Source of the DNA: Clostridia bacterium DTU065
GTDB taxonomy: Bacteria > Bacillota > DTU065
Reading direction: 5' to 3'
Length of the DNA: 32,552 nt
Assembly: GCA_001512545.1 (NCBI GenBank)
Contig: LFSI01000007.1
Location: 3,555-36,106, forward strand
Below the pieces are notes generated by a model. That model was not told where the DNA came from and did not search any database. It saw only the letters and a program-made list of their open reading frames with translations. Every line of letters starts with the position of its first letter. Position 1 is the stretch's first letter. Both the position numbers and the translations under genes were made by a program. This document shows positions 7,956 through 16,080 of the stretch, one piece after another.

Positions 7956-8681
7956 ATGTTTAATCCAGAAGCAACTCGAGATCTTCTCATAGAATGGTTA
8001 GCTGAATATGTCAAGTCTGCTGGAGCAAAAGGGCTGGTCTTTGGTCTTAGCGGTGGCATCGATTCTGCGGTTGTGGCCGGCCTCAGCAAGCTGGCTTTCC
8101 CCGATACATCCCTCGGGGTGATCATGCCCTGCCACTCCAATCCCACAGACAAGGAAGACGCCCTCCTTGTGGCTAACGCTATAGGCCTGCAGACGCAGGA
8201 GGTAGATCTGACAGAACCATTCGACTACTTGGTGGCCAAAACCGGAGTGAACGCAGATACCATGGCAGCCCACAACTTAAAGCCCCGCCTGCGGTCGTCT
8301 ACTCTGGGGCTTATCGGTCAAAGCTTGGGATATCTCGTTGCAGGAGGCAGCAATCTCGCCGAATGGTACACCGGCTATTTCACCAAGTACGGCGATTCTG
8401 CAGTTGACCTTTTGCCTTTAGCAAGACTGACTAAAAGCGAAGTCTACCAGCTGGCAAAGGTCCTCAAGATTCCGGAGAAAATTATCACTAAAGCCCCAAG
8501 CGCCGGACTCTGGCAAGGGCAAACCGACGAAGAAGAGATGGGGATCAAGTACGCCGATCTCGACAAGTACCTTACCGATGGTACAGGCGAGGAAGAGATC
8601 ATCGCGAGAATCGAAGCCCTGCATAAAAGAAGCGCCCACAAGCGGCAGATGCCACCTATGGGCCCGGTTGTCAGAGGCTAA
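7956..8681 (+). CDS. nadE: Ammonia-dependent NAD+ synthetase
   Basis: A 241-residue NH3-dependent NAD synthetase, which adenylates and then amidates nicotinate adenine dinucleotide in the last step of NAD+ synthesis. The ATP-pyrophosphatase P-loop FGLSGGIDSAVVAGL lies near residues 28-42, followed by the NaAD/ATP-site blocks RSSTLGLIGQ, GGSNLAEWYTGYFTKYGDS and PSAGLWQGQTDEEEMG. There is no N-terminal glutaminase domain, so it uses free ammonia. AAAGGTGG precedes the ATG. The gene stands alone on the plus strand, divergent from the unrecognised gene and ending only 7 bases from the convergent lpd stop. Confidence 0.95.
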   Translation: MFNPEATRDLLIEWLAEYVKSAGAKGLVFGLSGGIDSAVVAGLSKLAFPDTSLGVIMPCHSNPTDKEDALLVANAIGLQTQEVDLTEPFDYLVAKTGVNADTMAAHNLKPRLRSSTLGLIGQSLGYLVAGGSNLAEWYTGYFTKYGDSAVDLLPLARLTKSEVYQLAKVLKIPEKIITKAPSAGLWQGQTDEEEMGIKYADLDKYLTDGTGEEEIIARIEALHKRSAHKRQMPPMGPVVRG

Positions 8682-8688
8682 CCTCGGA

Positions 8689-10011
8689 TTAGCGTTTAAT
8701 CATATGCACGGCACTGCCGTAAAGGCCAAGTCCTGCTTCAAAGAGGGCCTCTCCGAAGGAAGGATGGCTCAAGATGGCTTTGGCCAGATGATCCCTGCTC
8801 CCTCCGGAGGCAAGGAGGCTGCCTGCTAGGTTGATCAGCTCGCAGGCATCGGGCCCTACGATAAGGACACCGTTTACGCGGTCGCCATCACCGTAAACTT
8901 CAACAAAACCTGTCGCTTCTCCGCTTGCAAGAGCCCTTCCATTTGCACTAAATGGAAAGCGGCTCTTTTTTCCTTCCAGAACGCCCACTTCTGCAATCTC
9001 CGGACTGGCAAAAACAGTTCTCGGCACCAGCTCATCGCTGTAGTGGGGAGTTAGGCCGGCGAGCTTCTCCGCTACAAACACGCCTGCGTGGGATGCCGCA
9101 TGGGCAAGCTTGTAGACTTTGTCCGTGACATCGCCGATGGCATAAACACCTTCTTTTGTGGTTTCAAAATCTTCTCCAACCACGATCTCTCCTCTTTGGT
9201 TCAGCGAAACTCCGTTTTCCTCAAGGCCTAGACCGACTGTGTTGGCTTTGTTGCCCAGCGCCACCAAAAGAACGTCGCCTTTGATCTCCACATCTCCTGC
9301 AATGAGGGCTGCATCCTGCTCTCTGTAGCCGGTGACAGTGGTGTTTGTCAGGATCTCAACGCCTCTGTCCTGCAGCCTTTTTGCTGCCTGCCTTGCGGCC
9401 TGCGGCGCAAACTGCGGTAGAATGCTTTTTTCTCTTTCCACGATGGTTACCTTTGTTCCCAAGCTGGAGAAGATGGTAGCAAACTCCACACCGATGACGC
9501 CACCGCCCAAAACAACCATACTCTCCGGAAGCGCTTCTAGCTGCCAGATCTCTCTGGCGGTAAACACCTGTTTTCCGTCAGGTTTGATGCCCAAGATGGT
9601 AAGGGGAGATGCTCCAGTAGCGATGATAACCTTATCTGCTGCAATAACCTCGCCTCCAACGCTTACGCCTCCTGGGGCAAGGATTCCGGCACCCTTTACC
9701 ACTTTGACTCCCGCCGCTTGCAAAAGGCTTTCCACGCCGCCTACAAGCTGTCTGACAACGCTTTCCTGCTTCTCCTGAAGCTTATCGAAGTCAACCTGCA
9801 GCATTTGGCCATTGGCGATCTCTGCAGCTCCTCTAACCTCCTCAAGGACCTTTGCTGTGTGATAGAAGGTCTTTGTGGGAATGCAGCCCCAGTTCAGACA
9901 CGCACCTCCGAGGTGCTCTTTTTCTATCAGCGTGACATCCAAACCCAAATTCGCCGCTCGCAGAGCAGCTACATATCCGCCGGGACCGGCGCCAAGAATT
10001 GCAACTTTCAT
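8689..10011 (-). CDS. lpd: Dihydrolipoamide dehydrogenase
   Basis: A 440-residue flavoprotein disulfide reductase that reoxidises dihydrolipoyl groups with NAD+ (E3 of 2-oxoacid dehydrogenase or glycine cleavage complexes). Visible are the FAD motif LGAGPGGYVAALRA, the redox pair Cys38/Cys43 in GGACLNWGCIPTK, the NAD motif VVLGGGVIGVEFATIF, the second FAD motif GVYAIGDVTDK and the C-terminal catalytic His-Glu pair in LSHPSFGEAL. It is slightly shorter than most E3 proteins (about 460). AAAGGAG precedes the ATG. No lipoyl-bearing partner or E1/E2 gene is adjacent, so it probably serves a complex encoded elsewhere; another member of the disulfide reductase family cannot be excluded. Confidence 0.88.
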   Translation of the reverse strand: MKVAILGAGPGGYVAALRAANLGLDVTLIEKEHLGGACLNWGCIPTKTFYHTAKVLEEVRGAAEIANGQMLQVDFDKLQEKQESVVRQLVGGVESLLQAAGVKVVKGAGILAPGGVSVGGEVIAADKVIIATGASPLTILGIKPDGKQVFTAREIWQLEALPESMVVLGGGVIGVEFATIFSSLGTKVTIVEREKSILPQFAPQAARQAAKRLQDRGVEILTNTTVTGYREQDAALIAGDVEIKGDVLLVALGNKANTVGLGLEENGVSLNQRGEIVVGEDFETTKEGVYAIGDVTDKVYKLAHAASHAGVFVAEKLAGLTPHYSDELVPRTVFASPEIAEVGVLEGKKSRFPFSANGRALASGEATGFVEVYGDGDRVNGVLIVGPDACELINLAGSLLASGGSRDHLAKAILSHPSFGEALFEAGLGLYGSAVHMIKR

Positions 10012-10335
10012 AGCGTCGTTCTCCTTTCATTACGTCCACCCAGAATCAAACATGAGTAGTACTACCATCGGATTAACTTAAAGCATCATGAAAACCCGAA
10101 TTTATCGTCCATCCTCTACTAAGCTATTACCCAATGGGCTAAGATAAAAACAGCAGCTCGTATCCTGCTCTCCAAACGGGCAGATCTTACCCACTACCGG
10201 TGTCTCTTTCTGCAGGCTTCCATCTCCCCTTCGCCCCTAACGATTGTCTAGGTAAAACAGAACCGGCCCATTGTCCTGATGCGTATACTGTGGAGCCGGT
10301 TTTCTAACTATTGATGTTTTCCGCAAAAAAGACGA
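10012..10335. other. Intergenic region between pheA and lpd, no gene seen
   Basis: About 320 bases with no convincing ORF in the track. On the minus strand it holds hairpins that could end the aroF-pheA mRNA: AACCGGC/GCCGGTT around 10261-10301 with a long loop, and AGCAG/CTGCT at 10152-10169 followed by five T. A perfect 10-bp palindrome GTAGTACTAC lies at 10056-10065, upstream of lpd. I could not find a strong promoter for lpd. Confidence 0.5.
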
Positions 10336-11115
10336 TTATCCTTGCCATTTGGGGTATGAGCCCAAGATCTTGAGGAAAGAGGTTTGCTCTTTCACCTTGC
10401 TCAAAGCTGCACTCACCACAGAGTCCTTTCTGTGCCCGTCGCAGTCGATGTGGAAAAGGTACTCGCCGAGATAGCGTTTTGTTGGCCGCGACTCAATACG
10501 CGTGAGGTTGATACCGTAGTCGGCAAAGATCGCAAGGACCCTGTACAGTACGCCGGGCTTGTCGTTCAGCGTGGAAAAAATGATGCTGGTTTTGTCGCGT
10601 CCGGTGGGCTCTGGACCTTCAGACCCAAGAACTGCAAAACGGGTACTGTTGTCCCTTCGATCCTGTATGCCTTTCTCCAGAATGGGAATGCCGTAAACTT
10701 TTGCAGCCTGCAGAGAGCCGATAGCCAGGGCTCTTTTCTTTTTGGCCTCAAGCACTCCATAGGCTGTGGAACTTACCGGGATGGGCTCTAGGTTGTTTCT
10801 CTCCAGGTACTCCCGGCACTGACCTATAGCCTGGGGATGGGAGTAGACAATTCTGTTCGTCTCGTTCTCATAGCCCAACAGGCAGTGGGAGATCTGCAGA
10901 TTCACCTCTCCCACCACATGAACTTCAGACTCGAGCAGAAGATCCAGAGTCTCACCTACAGACCCCTCTATGGAGTTTTCCCACGGTACGATCCCCCGCC
11001 CATTCCTGCTGTTTTGGAAGACTTCTTTAATGGACTTCACCGCAATTGCATCTTCATCTAGAAGCAGCGCTGCTTCGTGAGAGTAGGAACCTTCCGGTCC
11101 CAAGTAGTAGATCAT
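10336..11115 (-). CDS. pheA: Prephenate dehydratase with C-terminal ACT domain
   Basis: A 259-residue monofunctional prephenate dehydratase, converting prephenate to phenylpyruvate in phenylalanine synthesis. The catalytic domain shows [41 protein letters not shown] and the catalytic TRF in [10 protein letters not shown]. The C-terminal ACT domain carries [11 protein letters not shown] and [14 protein letters not shown], equivalent to the GALV and ESRP motifs that bind phenylalanine, so feedback inhibition is expected. The ATG overlaps the aroF stop by 4 bases and follows AGGTGAGG; both genes sit under one T-box leader. The protein is a little shorter than typical (about 280 residues) but lacks no motif. 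Confidence 0.95.
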   Translation of the reverse strand: MIYYLGPEGSYSHEAALLLDEDAIAVKSIKEVFQNSRNGRGIVPWENSIEGSVGETLDLLLESEVHVVGEVNLQISHCLLGYENETNRIVYSHPQAIGQCREYLERNNLEPIPVSSTAYGVLEAKKKRALAIGSLQAAKVYGIPILEKGIQDRRDNSTRFAVLGSEGPEPTGRDKTSIIFSTLNDKPGVLYRVLAIFADYGINLTRIESRPTKRYLGEYLFHIDCDGHRKDSVVSAALSKVKEQTSFLKILGSYPKWQG

Positions 11116-12107
11116 ACGCCCTCACCTAGATTTAAACGGGCCATCAGACGTTCAAACTCCTCGAAGTTCAGGGACTGGGGTCCGTCAGAGAGAGCTCCGT
11201 CGGGATTGGGATGGACCTCAATGATCAGGCCGTCTGCTCCAGCTGCAAGGGCAGCCTTTGCTAGAGGTTCCACAAGGCTTCGCTTGCCCGATGCATGGCT
11301 GGGATCTGCCAAAACCGGCAGGTGGCTGGTTTCTTTTGCCAGCGCAATTGCAGAGATGTCCAGAGTGTTTCTGGTCCAGGGCTCGAAGGTTCTGATACCT
11401 CTTTCGCACAGCACCACCTGGCTGTTTCCTTCCGCAAGAATATACTCTGCGGCCATCAGCCACTCTTGAATTGTAGATGAAAGTCCGCGCTTCAAGAGGA
11501 TGGGTTTTCTGGTCAGGCCGACTTCCTTCAAAAGAGAGAAGTTCTGCATGTTACGCGCACCGATTTGGAGCATGTCTGCATACTGTGCCACGATTTCCAC
11601 GTCCCGAGGATCGACCACCTCTGTAACTACAGGAAGACCGTACGCTCTTCCTGCTTCGCTGAGGAGCTCAAGTCCTTTTGTCTTCAACCCCTGGAAGGCG
11701 TAGGGCGATGTGCGGGGCTTGAAAGCACCGCCCCGGAGCATGTTGGCTCCGGCTTTTTTCACTGCTTCTGCGGTTTTTAGCATCTGGTCCTCTGTCTCCA
11801 CCGCACATGGACCGGCAATTACTACTTTTTCCTTGCCGATGGAAACGCTTCCTACTTTGACCACACTGCCTTCAGGCTGGCATTCCCTGCTGACAAGTTT
11901 ATAAGGTTTACCAACTCTAATAGCCTTTTCCACCTTCGGCCAGAGCTGGGCCTGCTCAAGGAGTTCATCGGTGATGGTGCCGACGACGCCGATTACGCTT
12001 TGATTAACTCCATGGATCACGTGACAGGAAAAACTCAAAGTCTCGAGCTTACTGCAGACTTCCTTAATCTCCACCGACGAGGCTTCTGGCTTCATAACGA
12101 TGATCAT
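11112..12107 (-). CDS. aroF: 3-deoxy-7-phosphoheptulonate (DAHP) synthase, type I-beta
   Basis: A 331-residue DAHP synthase that joins phosphoenolpyruvate and erythrose 4-phosphate in the first step of the shikimate pathway. Residues 1-70 form a ferredoxin-like regulatory domain ([11 protein letters not shown]...) of the Thermotoga type, known to bind aromatic amino acids. The barrel follows with [61 protein letters not shown] and [19 protein letters not shown] precedes the ATG. The gene is read from the T-box leader at 12121-12387 and is coupled to pheA, so it should be controlled both by tRNA charging and, probably, by allosteric feedback. Confidence 0.95.
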   Translation of the reverse strand: MIIVMKPEASSVEIKEVCSKLETLSFSCHVIHGVNQSVIGVVGTITDELLEQAQLWPKVEKAIRVGKPYKLVSRECQPEGSVVKVGSVSIGKEKVVIAGPCAVETEDQMLKTAEAVKKAGANMLRGGAFKPRTSPYAFQGLKTKGLELLSEAGRAYGLPVVTEVVDPRDVEIVAQYADMLQIGARNMQNFSLLKEVGLTRKPILLKRGLSSTIQEWLMAAEYILAEGNSQVVLCERGIRTFEPWTRNTLDISAIALAKETSHLPVLADPSHASGKRSLVEPLAKAALAAGADGLIIEVHPNPDGALSDGPQSLNFEEFERLMARLNLGEGV

Positions 12108-12120
12108 AGCTTTCCCTCCT

Positions 12121-12151
12121 AAAAAAATGACCTCGCCCCAAAGGGACGAGG
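12121..12151 (-). terminator. T-box terminator hairpin
   Basis: Minus-strand CCTCGTCCC-ttt-GGGGCGAGG forms a 9-bp stem with one G-U pair, then TCATTTTTTT. It is the conditional terminator of the T-box leader and lies 14 bases before the aroF start. Confidence 0.9.
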
Positions 12152-12387
12152 TTTTCTCGCGTTACCACCCTAATTGGCTGTTTCCAGCCCACTCCTATCA
12201 GGTACGAGCTTAGCGCTGATACCCGCTTCCTTTTAACGGTGGAAGTTTCCGTCCCGATCTACTTTGCGTTCAACCGGGCAACTCCGGGGAGAACTTCGCT
12301 TACGGCTTTCTACCGGGTTTCCACCATCCCCGGCTCTCTATAAGTCCCCCGCAAGGTACTTTTCCCCTTCACAGTCTTTAATATATT
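12121..12387 (-). ncRNA. T-box riboswitch leader of aroF-pheA
   Basis: On the minus strand the leader contains the near-consensus T-box sequence AGGGTGGTAACGCGAG (12156-12171; consensus AGGGTGGNACCGCG), a Stem I region starting with AGAGAGCCGGGGATGGTGG, the AGTAGA...CGG...CCGTTA element of Stem III, and a terminator CCTCGTCCC-ttt-GGGGCGAGG followed by seven T (12121-12151) just ahead of the aroF ribosome binding site. Uncharged tRNA should pair with the TGGT bulge and stabilise the antiterminator. The specifier region reads GCGAAGTTCTCC; TTC (Phe, 12291-12293) is a plausible specifier and suits the genes, but GTT cannot be excluded without folding. The T in TGGT implies a tRNA with discriminator base A. 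Confidence 0.93.
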
Positions 12388-12393
12388 GAAAAC

Positions 12394-12422
12394 ATATTAG
12401 CAAGCACCAGACGCCTTGTCAA
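12394..12422 (-). promoter_or_regulatory. Sigma70-type promoter of the T-box/aroF-pheA operon
   Basis: Consensus TTGACA (12417-12422) and TAATAT (12394-12399) are separated by exactly 17 bases on the minus strand, placing the transcription start near 12387, just upstream of the T-box Stem I. Confidence 0.88.
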
Positions 12423-12425
12423 GAA

Positions 12426-12443
12426 GAAAAAGTCGCTTTTTTC
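12426..12443 (-). terminator. AT-rich hairpin after the M20 gene
   Basis: GAAAAA-agcgac-TTTTTC (minus strand) forms a short A-T hairpin about 10 bases after the M20 stop codon and abuts the aroF promoter. It may be a weak terminator for the four-gene operon; no better one is present. Confidence 0.35.
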
Positions 12444-12452
12444 GCCATTTCA

Positions 12453-13640
12453 TTACCGGCTCTTAAGGAGCGACCTGCCTACACTTAAGAAGAGCTCGGC
12501 GCCATAACCGATGATTTTTTCGTTGAACTTGAACTTGCTGTTGTGCAGAGGCATGCTGCACTCTTCTGTTCTGCTTCCGAGAAAGAGCATGGCACCTGTG
12601 ACCTTTTCGGTGTAAAAGGAGAAGTCTTCAGCAGCCATCGAGGGAAAGCTTAACTCCTTATAAGTTAAGCCTTGTGGGAGGTTTGCCTGTACAATTTCCA
12701 GAGCCGTCTGGTGATTTACGGTCGGCGGATACTGTTCGACATACTCCACCTCCGCTTCCAACCCAAAGGCTTTAGCTGTATACTCGGCGTGCCTCTTCAG
12801 GCTCTCGCCAATCTTCTTTCTTGACTCCTGCGACAGAGCCCGAATGGTCCCTTCAAGGGTTACCTTGTCGGGAATGATATTGTATGCAGTGCCTGCACTG
12901 ATGCTGCCGATGGTCAAAACCGCACCATCCCAAGGAGCTATCTCTCGGGATACGATGCTCTGAAGAGATGTGACGAGGCTGCAGGCACAGACGATAGGAT
13001 CCTTTGCCAGGTGTGGCGCTGCGCCATGACCGCTCTTCCCCTTCAGGACTACGCTGAAGCGGTCGTTTGAGGCCATAATAGTCCCAGGTCTGCTTGCCAC
13101 AATACCCTCAGGAACCTCAGGCCAGATGTGCAGGGCGTAAACGTAATCGGCTCCATCCAAAGCTCCTGCTGCAACCATCCTCTCTGCACCGCCGTAGAGT
13201 TCTTCTGCAGGTTGAAAGATTCCCCTAACCTCTCCTTCCCAGGATGTGTCTTCAACGAAGGAAAGGAGCGTGAGTGCTAGAACCGCCGTGTGACCATCGT
13301 GCCCGCAGGCGTGCATTCTGCCGGGGTTCTCCGACGCAAAGCTAAGCCCCGTCTCTTCATGCACAGGTAAGGCGTCGATATCCGCTCTGAAGGCCACCAC
13401 TGGTCCGCCTTCTCCCCTCTTAATTCTGACCACAAGACCGGTCTCGAGGGGCTGAGAGACTTGAACTTTGGCACCGTTTAGCTCCACTTCTTCAGTAGAG
13501 AAGCCTTTGGACACCAAAAAGTCCCTGATCCGCCTGGTGGTTTCCTTTTCCTCTCGTGAAAGCTCGGGAAACCTGTGCAGTTCCCTTCTGAGCTCAACGG
13601 CACTTTGATAATGCTTGTTGATTATCTCGCTAAACTCCAT
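12453..13640 (-). CDS. M20 family amidohydrolase (N-acyl-amino acid / hippurate hydrolase type)
   Basis: About 395 residues of an M20D metallo-amidohydrolase that removes acyl groups from N-acyl amino acids or related amides in the cytoplasm. Visible motifs are ELHRFPELS near the N-terminus, the metal-binding MHACGHDGHTAVL, FQPAEELYGGAERM with the catalytic Glu pair, ALHIWPEVPEG with a metal His, the dimerisation-domain GHGAAPHLAKDP, and MAAEDFSFY near the C-terminus. The ATG at 13640 is chosen over the track GTG (13646), which lies inside the AGGTGTG ribosome binding site. It is the last gene of a four-gene operon beginning with the DapA-like lyase and may act on the product of the enolase-superfamily enzyme upstream (inference). 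Confidence 0.9.
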   Translation of the reverse strand: MEFSEIINKHYQSAVELRRELHRFPELSREEKETTRRIRDFLVSKGFSTEEVELNGAKVQVSQPLETGLVVRIKRGEGGPVVAFRADIDALPVHEETGLSFASENPGRMHACGHDGHTAVLALTLLSFVEDTSWEGEVRGIFQPAEELYGGAERMVAAGALDGADYVYALHIWPEVPEGIVASRPGTIMASNDRFSVVLKGKSGHGAAPHLAKDPIVCACSLVTSLQSIVSREIAPWDGAVLTIGSISAGTAYNIIPDKVTLEGTIRALSQESRKKIGESLKRHAEYTAKAFGLEAEVEYVEQYPPTVNHQTALEIVQANLPQGLTYKELSFPSMAAEDFSFYTEKVTGAMLFLGSRTEECSMPLHNSKFKFNEKIIGYGAELFLSVGRSLLKSR

Positions 13641-13665
13641 GTTCACACCTGCTTCAAGAGGTAGT

Positions 13666-14841
13666 TTAATAGCTGGCGATCTTTCTACCGTATTTTTCCA
13701 TAATCTGCCAGTTGGGTTCGGTTCCGATTCCCAAACCTTCAGGCAGGTAGATTCTTCCCTTTTTGTCCATCTCGATCTCTATAAGGTCCTTGCCCATACC
13801 GTACCATCTGGCACTAGCCTCGACGTCGGCTGGGTAAACAAAACCATTGAACGAAGCGAGAGCGAGGATCGGCATGGCTCCAACTCCCGACTCGGGCATG
13901 GTGCCGCCCCACAGTTTGATGTTATTCTCTACGGCTAGCTTGTAGAGCTTCAAACCCTCTAAGAGGCCGCCGATTCTCTGAACTTTGATGTTCCAAACAT
14001 CAATGCCGCCAAGTTCAATAACCTGCCTTCCTACCCTAAAAGACTTTAGAGACTCATCGAGGCAGATCGGGGTCTTGACGTTCTTTGCCAGAGCTGCATG
14101 GTCCAGGATGTCATCGTGGTTTAGCGGCTGCTCATAAAAGGTGCAGCCCAGCTGGTCCATTTCCCGGAAAACCTCGGAGTTTTCCAGCTCATAGGAAGAG
14201 TTTGCATCTACCCAGAACAAGAAGTCCGGCCCGATAACCTCACGGGCTGCCCTTGCAGGTTCAATATCCCAGCCGGGCTTAATCTTGATTTTGATTCTTC
14301 TATAGCCTTCCTCCACATAGTCTGCCACCCAGGTCTTCAGAGTGTCGAGACTCCGGTCCCCGGGGATACCCACTGAAACGCCGGACTCGATGTACTCTTT
14401 ATACTCAAGATGCTTCTGGTCTACGCCCATCTGAGCCAGTTTGATCTTGATGGCATCTACCAGACGCAGGTTGTTCTTCTTGGCCACAAGATCCCAGTAG
14501 GCATTTTCCAAACCGGCTTTAGCGAAGTTGTTGCCCCTTATACCTTCTGCCAGAACGCTGTTCAGCTCTTCGATGGAGGTGAACTCCTTGCCTACAACCT
14601 TCGGTATGAGCCACTCATGGAGCATTGCCTTAACCGACGAGATGGTCTCGCTGGAGTAAAACGGTGCGTCAAAAGGCGCCGATTCTCCGTAGCCCACCAG
14701 GTCGCCGGAGGTCATTTTGATAATGATGCTCTGCCTGTTGTAGCTTCTTCCACCGGAGATTTCAAAGGGTACCAGGAGCGGAATGGCCACCTGGTACAGC
14801 TCTATACCGTCTATCTTGATCCTTTCGTCTAAATAACTCAT
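13666..14841 (-). CDS. Enolase-superfamily enzyme, o-succinylbenzoate synthase / N-succinylamino acid racemase-like
   Basis: About 391 residues of the muconate-lactonizing subgroup of the enolase superfamily. The catalytic KxK lysines are in RIKIKIKPGWD, metal ligands follow as Asp (FWVDANSS), Glu (YEQPL) and Asp (CLDESL), and the second catalytic lysine is in NIKVQRIGG; the C-terminal GGTMPESGVGAMP resembles the OSBS/NSAR substrate loop. These enzymes make o-succinylbenzoate in menaquinone synthesis or racemise N-succinyl/N-acyl amino acids. No men genes are nearby and the next gene is an N-acyl-amino acid hydrolase, so racemisation or another N-acyl-amino acid reaction is favoured (inference). 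ATG 14841 is preferred over GTG 14853, because AGGTG lies upstream of it. Confidence 0.85.
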   Translation of the reverse strand: MSYLDERIKIDGIELYQVAIPLLVPFEISGGRSYNRQSIIIKMTSGDLVGYGESAPFDAPFYSSETISSVKAMLHEWLIPKVVGKEFTSIEELNSVLAEGIRGNNFAKAGLENAYWDLVAKKNNLRLVDAIKIKLAQMGVDQKHLEYKEYIESGVSVGIPGDRSLDTLKTWVADYVEEGYRRIKIKIKPGWDIEPARAAREVIGPDFLFWVDANSSYELENSEVFREMDQLGCTFYEQPLNHDDILDHAALAKNVKTPICLDESLKSFRVGRQVIELGGIDVWNIKVQRIGGLLEGLKLYKLAVENNIKLWGGTMPESGVGAMPILALASFNGFVYPADVEASARWYGMGKDLIEIEMDKKGRIYLPEGLGIGTEPNWQIMEKYGRKIASY

Positions 14842-14853
14842 CGTTTGCCACAC

Positions 14854-16080
14854 CTACTTTACCAGTACATATGGATTGAGATCTGTTACTTCGAGGAAGG
14901 TGAAAGGCTCGGTGCCTTTCCCTAGTTTTTCGCGGATGTATATCAGTCCTGCAACCAGACCCTTTTGGGGATTGAAAAGCAACTCGTGCACTGCTTTTCT
15001 GGTTCTGCTTGCATCTATCGGAGCATACTCACTTTGAGGTATCTGGAAAAACGTGTGCATCTGTCCGTTTACCGCACCGCGGAGAGCATACTCAAGCATC
15101 ATCTTCCCGGAACAGATGTTGCCTGTTGCAGAGACCTGCCGAGAAGGTTTGTCATCCAAGACCTCTTCCAGAGCCCAGAGGTTGCGGTCGCTGAGGTCGT
15201 AGCCGCCGTATGCTACACCGACTTTGCCCTCAAACTCCTTGTTGTGGTCGAACAGCCTGTTGAAGCAGATGGCAAAATCTGCAAGCCAGGAGCTGTCCTT
15301 ACCCAGGAATTCTCTGACCAGCTCCCGCTGAAACTCATCTTCCAAAGTTGCGTTCATCATCTTCACGCCCAGGTGAATGGGCTCGTCCACAGACTGCTTG
15401 ATGAGCCTTGGCACATCCTGCAACCAGGAGATGATCATATCCTTCTGTCCCGCCACATCGGTGCCGGCAAACGTTGGAGAGAAGTCCTTCTCCATGACCA
15501 TGTCCTCGTTTTTGTGCTTTTTCCACACTTCCAAAAGCTTTTGAGTAGTATAGGTGTACTCACTCAGCTTGTACTCTTCAGACGGGCCTGGCAGGTGGTA
15601 CTTTACGCTGGGGATAATTGGATATTCTCCTGCCACAGCAAGACACTGGTCGAAGAAGTCCAGGTAGTCGTCGAGGCTCTTCTCCCAGCCTCTGCCCTTC
15701 CACACAACCGAGTAGCCCTCTTCTCCGTTTTTGGAGACGAGCTTTTCCACCACCATCTTGGGTGCATGGATCTTCCATTGATCCATCTCGGCCTTTTTAT
15801 CCTGGTCTTCAGCGATAACGGTTTTCAGAACCGTAAAGCCCAGACCGCCTTCGATATCGGCCATAACCTGCCCCTTGTTTGTAGAAAGCTGACCTGAAGC
15901 CTTGCCAAAGGGGTTTTTGATCTTGAACGGCCCGTAAAAGCTGGACACATCGATGTTGTACCTGTCTTTGATATGGCTTTCGGGCTCTTCAATCAGTCTG
16001 TTGTAGTCCTCATTTAGAGCTTTTTGAAACTCTTCCGAGACCTCAAACTCCTGAGGCAGGAAGTACCGAGGCTTTACCAC
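14854..16080 (-). CDS. Dihydroorotate dehydrogenase-like FMN barrel protein
   Basis: A 408-residue protein that resembles the dihydroorotate/dihydropyrimidine dehydrogenase TIM barrel. An N-terminal extension precedes IKNPFGKASGQLSTNKGQ, which resembles the NPF/V-xxASG flavin segment, then GGLGFTVLKTV; VKMMNA lies where family members have a conserved lysine strand; and SATGNICSGKMMLEYALRGA aligns with the C-terminal phosphate-binding turn. The usual GGI signature is replaced by TGNICSG and the KxxPN base loop is not obvious, so the substrate is probably not dihydroorotate. It starts with GTG after GGAGG, overlaps the DapA-like stop by 7 bases, and sits between a lyase and a racemase-like gene. 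I infer an oxidoreductase step in the same pathway. Confidence 0.7.
   Translation of the reverse strand: MVKPRYFLPQEFEVSEEFQKALNEDYNRLIEEPESHIKDRYNIDVSSFYGPFKIKNPFGKASGQLSTNKGQVMADIEGGLGFTVLKTVIAEDQDKKAEMDQWKIHAPKMVVEKLVSKNGEEGYSVVWKGRGWEKSLDDYLDFFDQCLAVAGEYPIIPSVKYHLPGPSEEYKLSEYTYTTQKLLEVWKKHKNEDMVMEKDFSPTFAGTDVAGQKDMIISWLQDVPRLIKQSVDEPIHLGVKMMNATLEDEFQRELVREFLGKDSSWLADFAICFNRLFDHNKEFEGKVGVAYGGYDLSDRNLWALEEVLDDKPSRQVSATGNICSGKMMLEYALRGAVNGQMHTFFQIPQSEYAPIDASRTRKAVHELLFNPQKGLVAGLIYIREKLGKGTEPFTFLEVTDLNPYVLVK

Noticed and set aside
10-10187. Recurrence of GGGCAGATC at 10-18 and around 10178-10186
   Set aside because: Only nine or ten shared bases with no wider similarity; chance or common hairpin composition is sufficient.
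11218-11463. Minus-strand 81-residue ORF overlapping aroF
   Set aside because: It lies in a different frame inside aroF, whose motifs are complete; a shadow frame.
14965-15897. 310-residue plus-strand ORF opposite the DHOD-like gene
   Set aside because: Antisense to a well-supported gene with a good start and operon overlap; no ribosome binding site or motif of its own.
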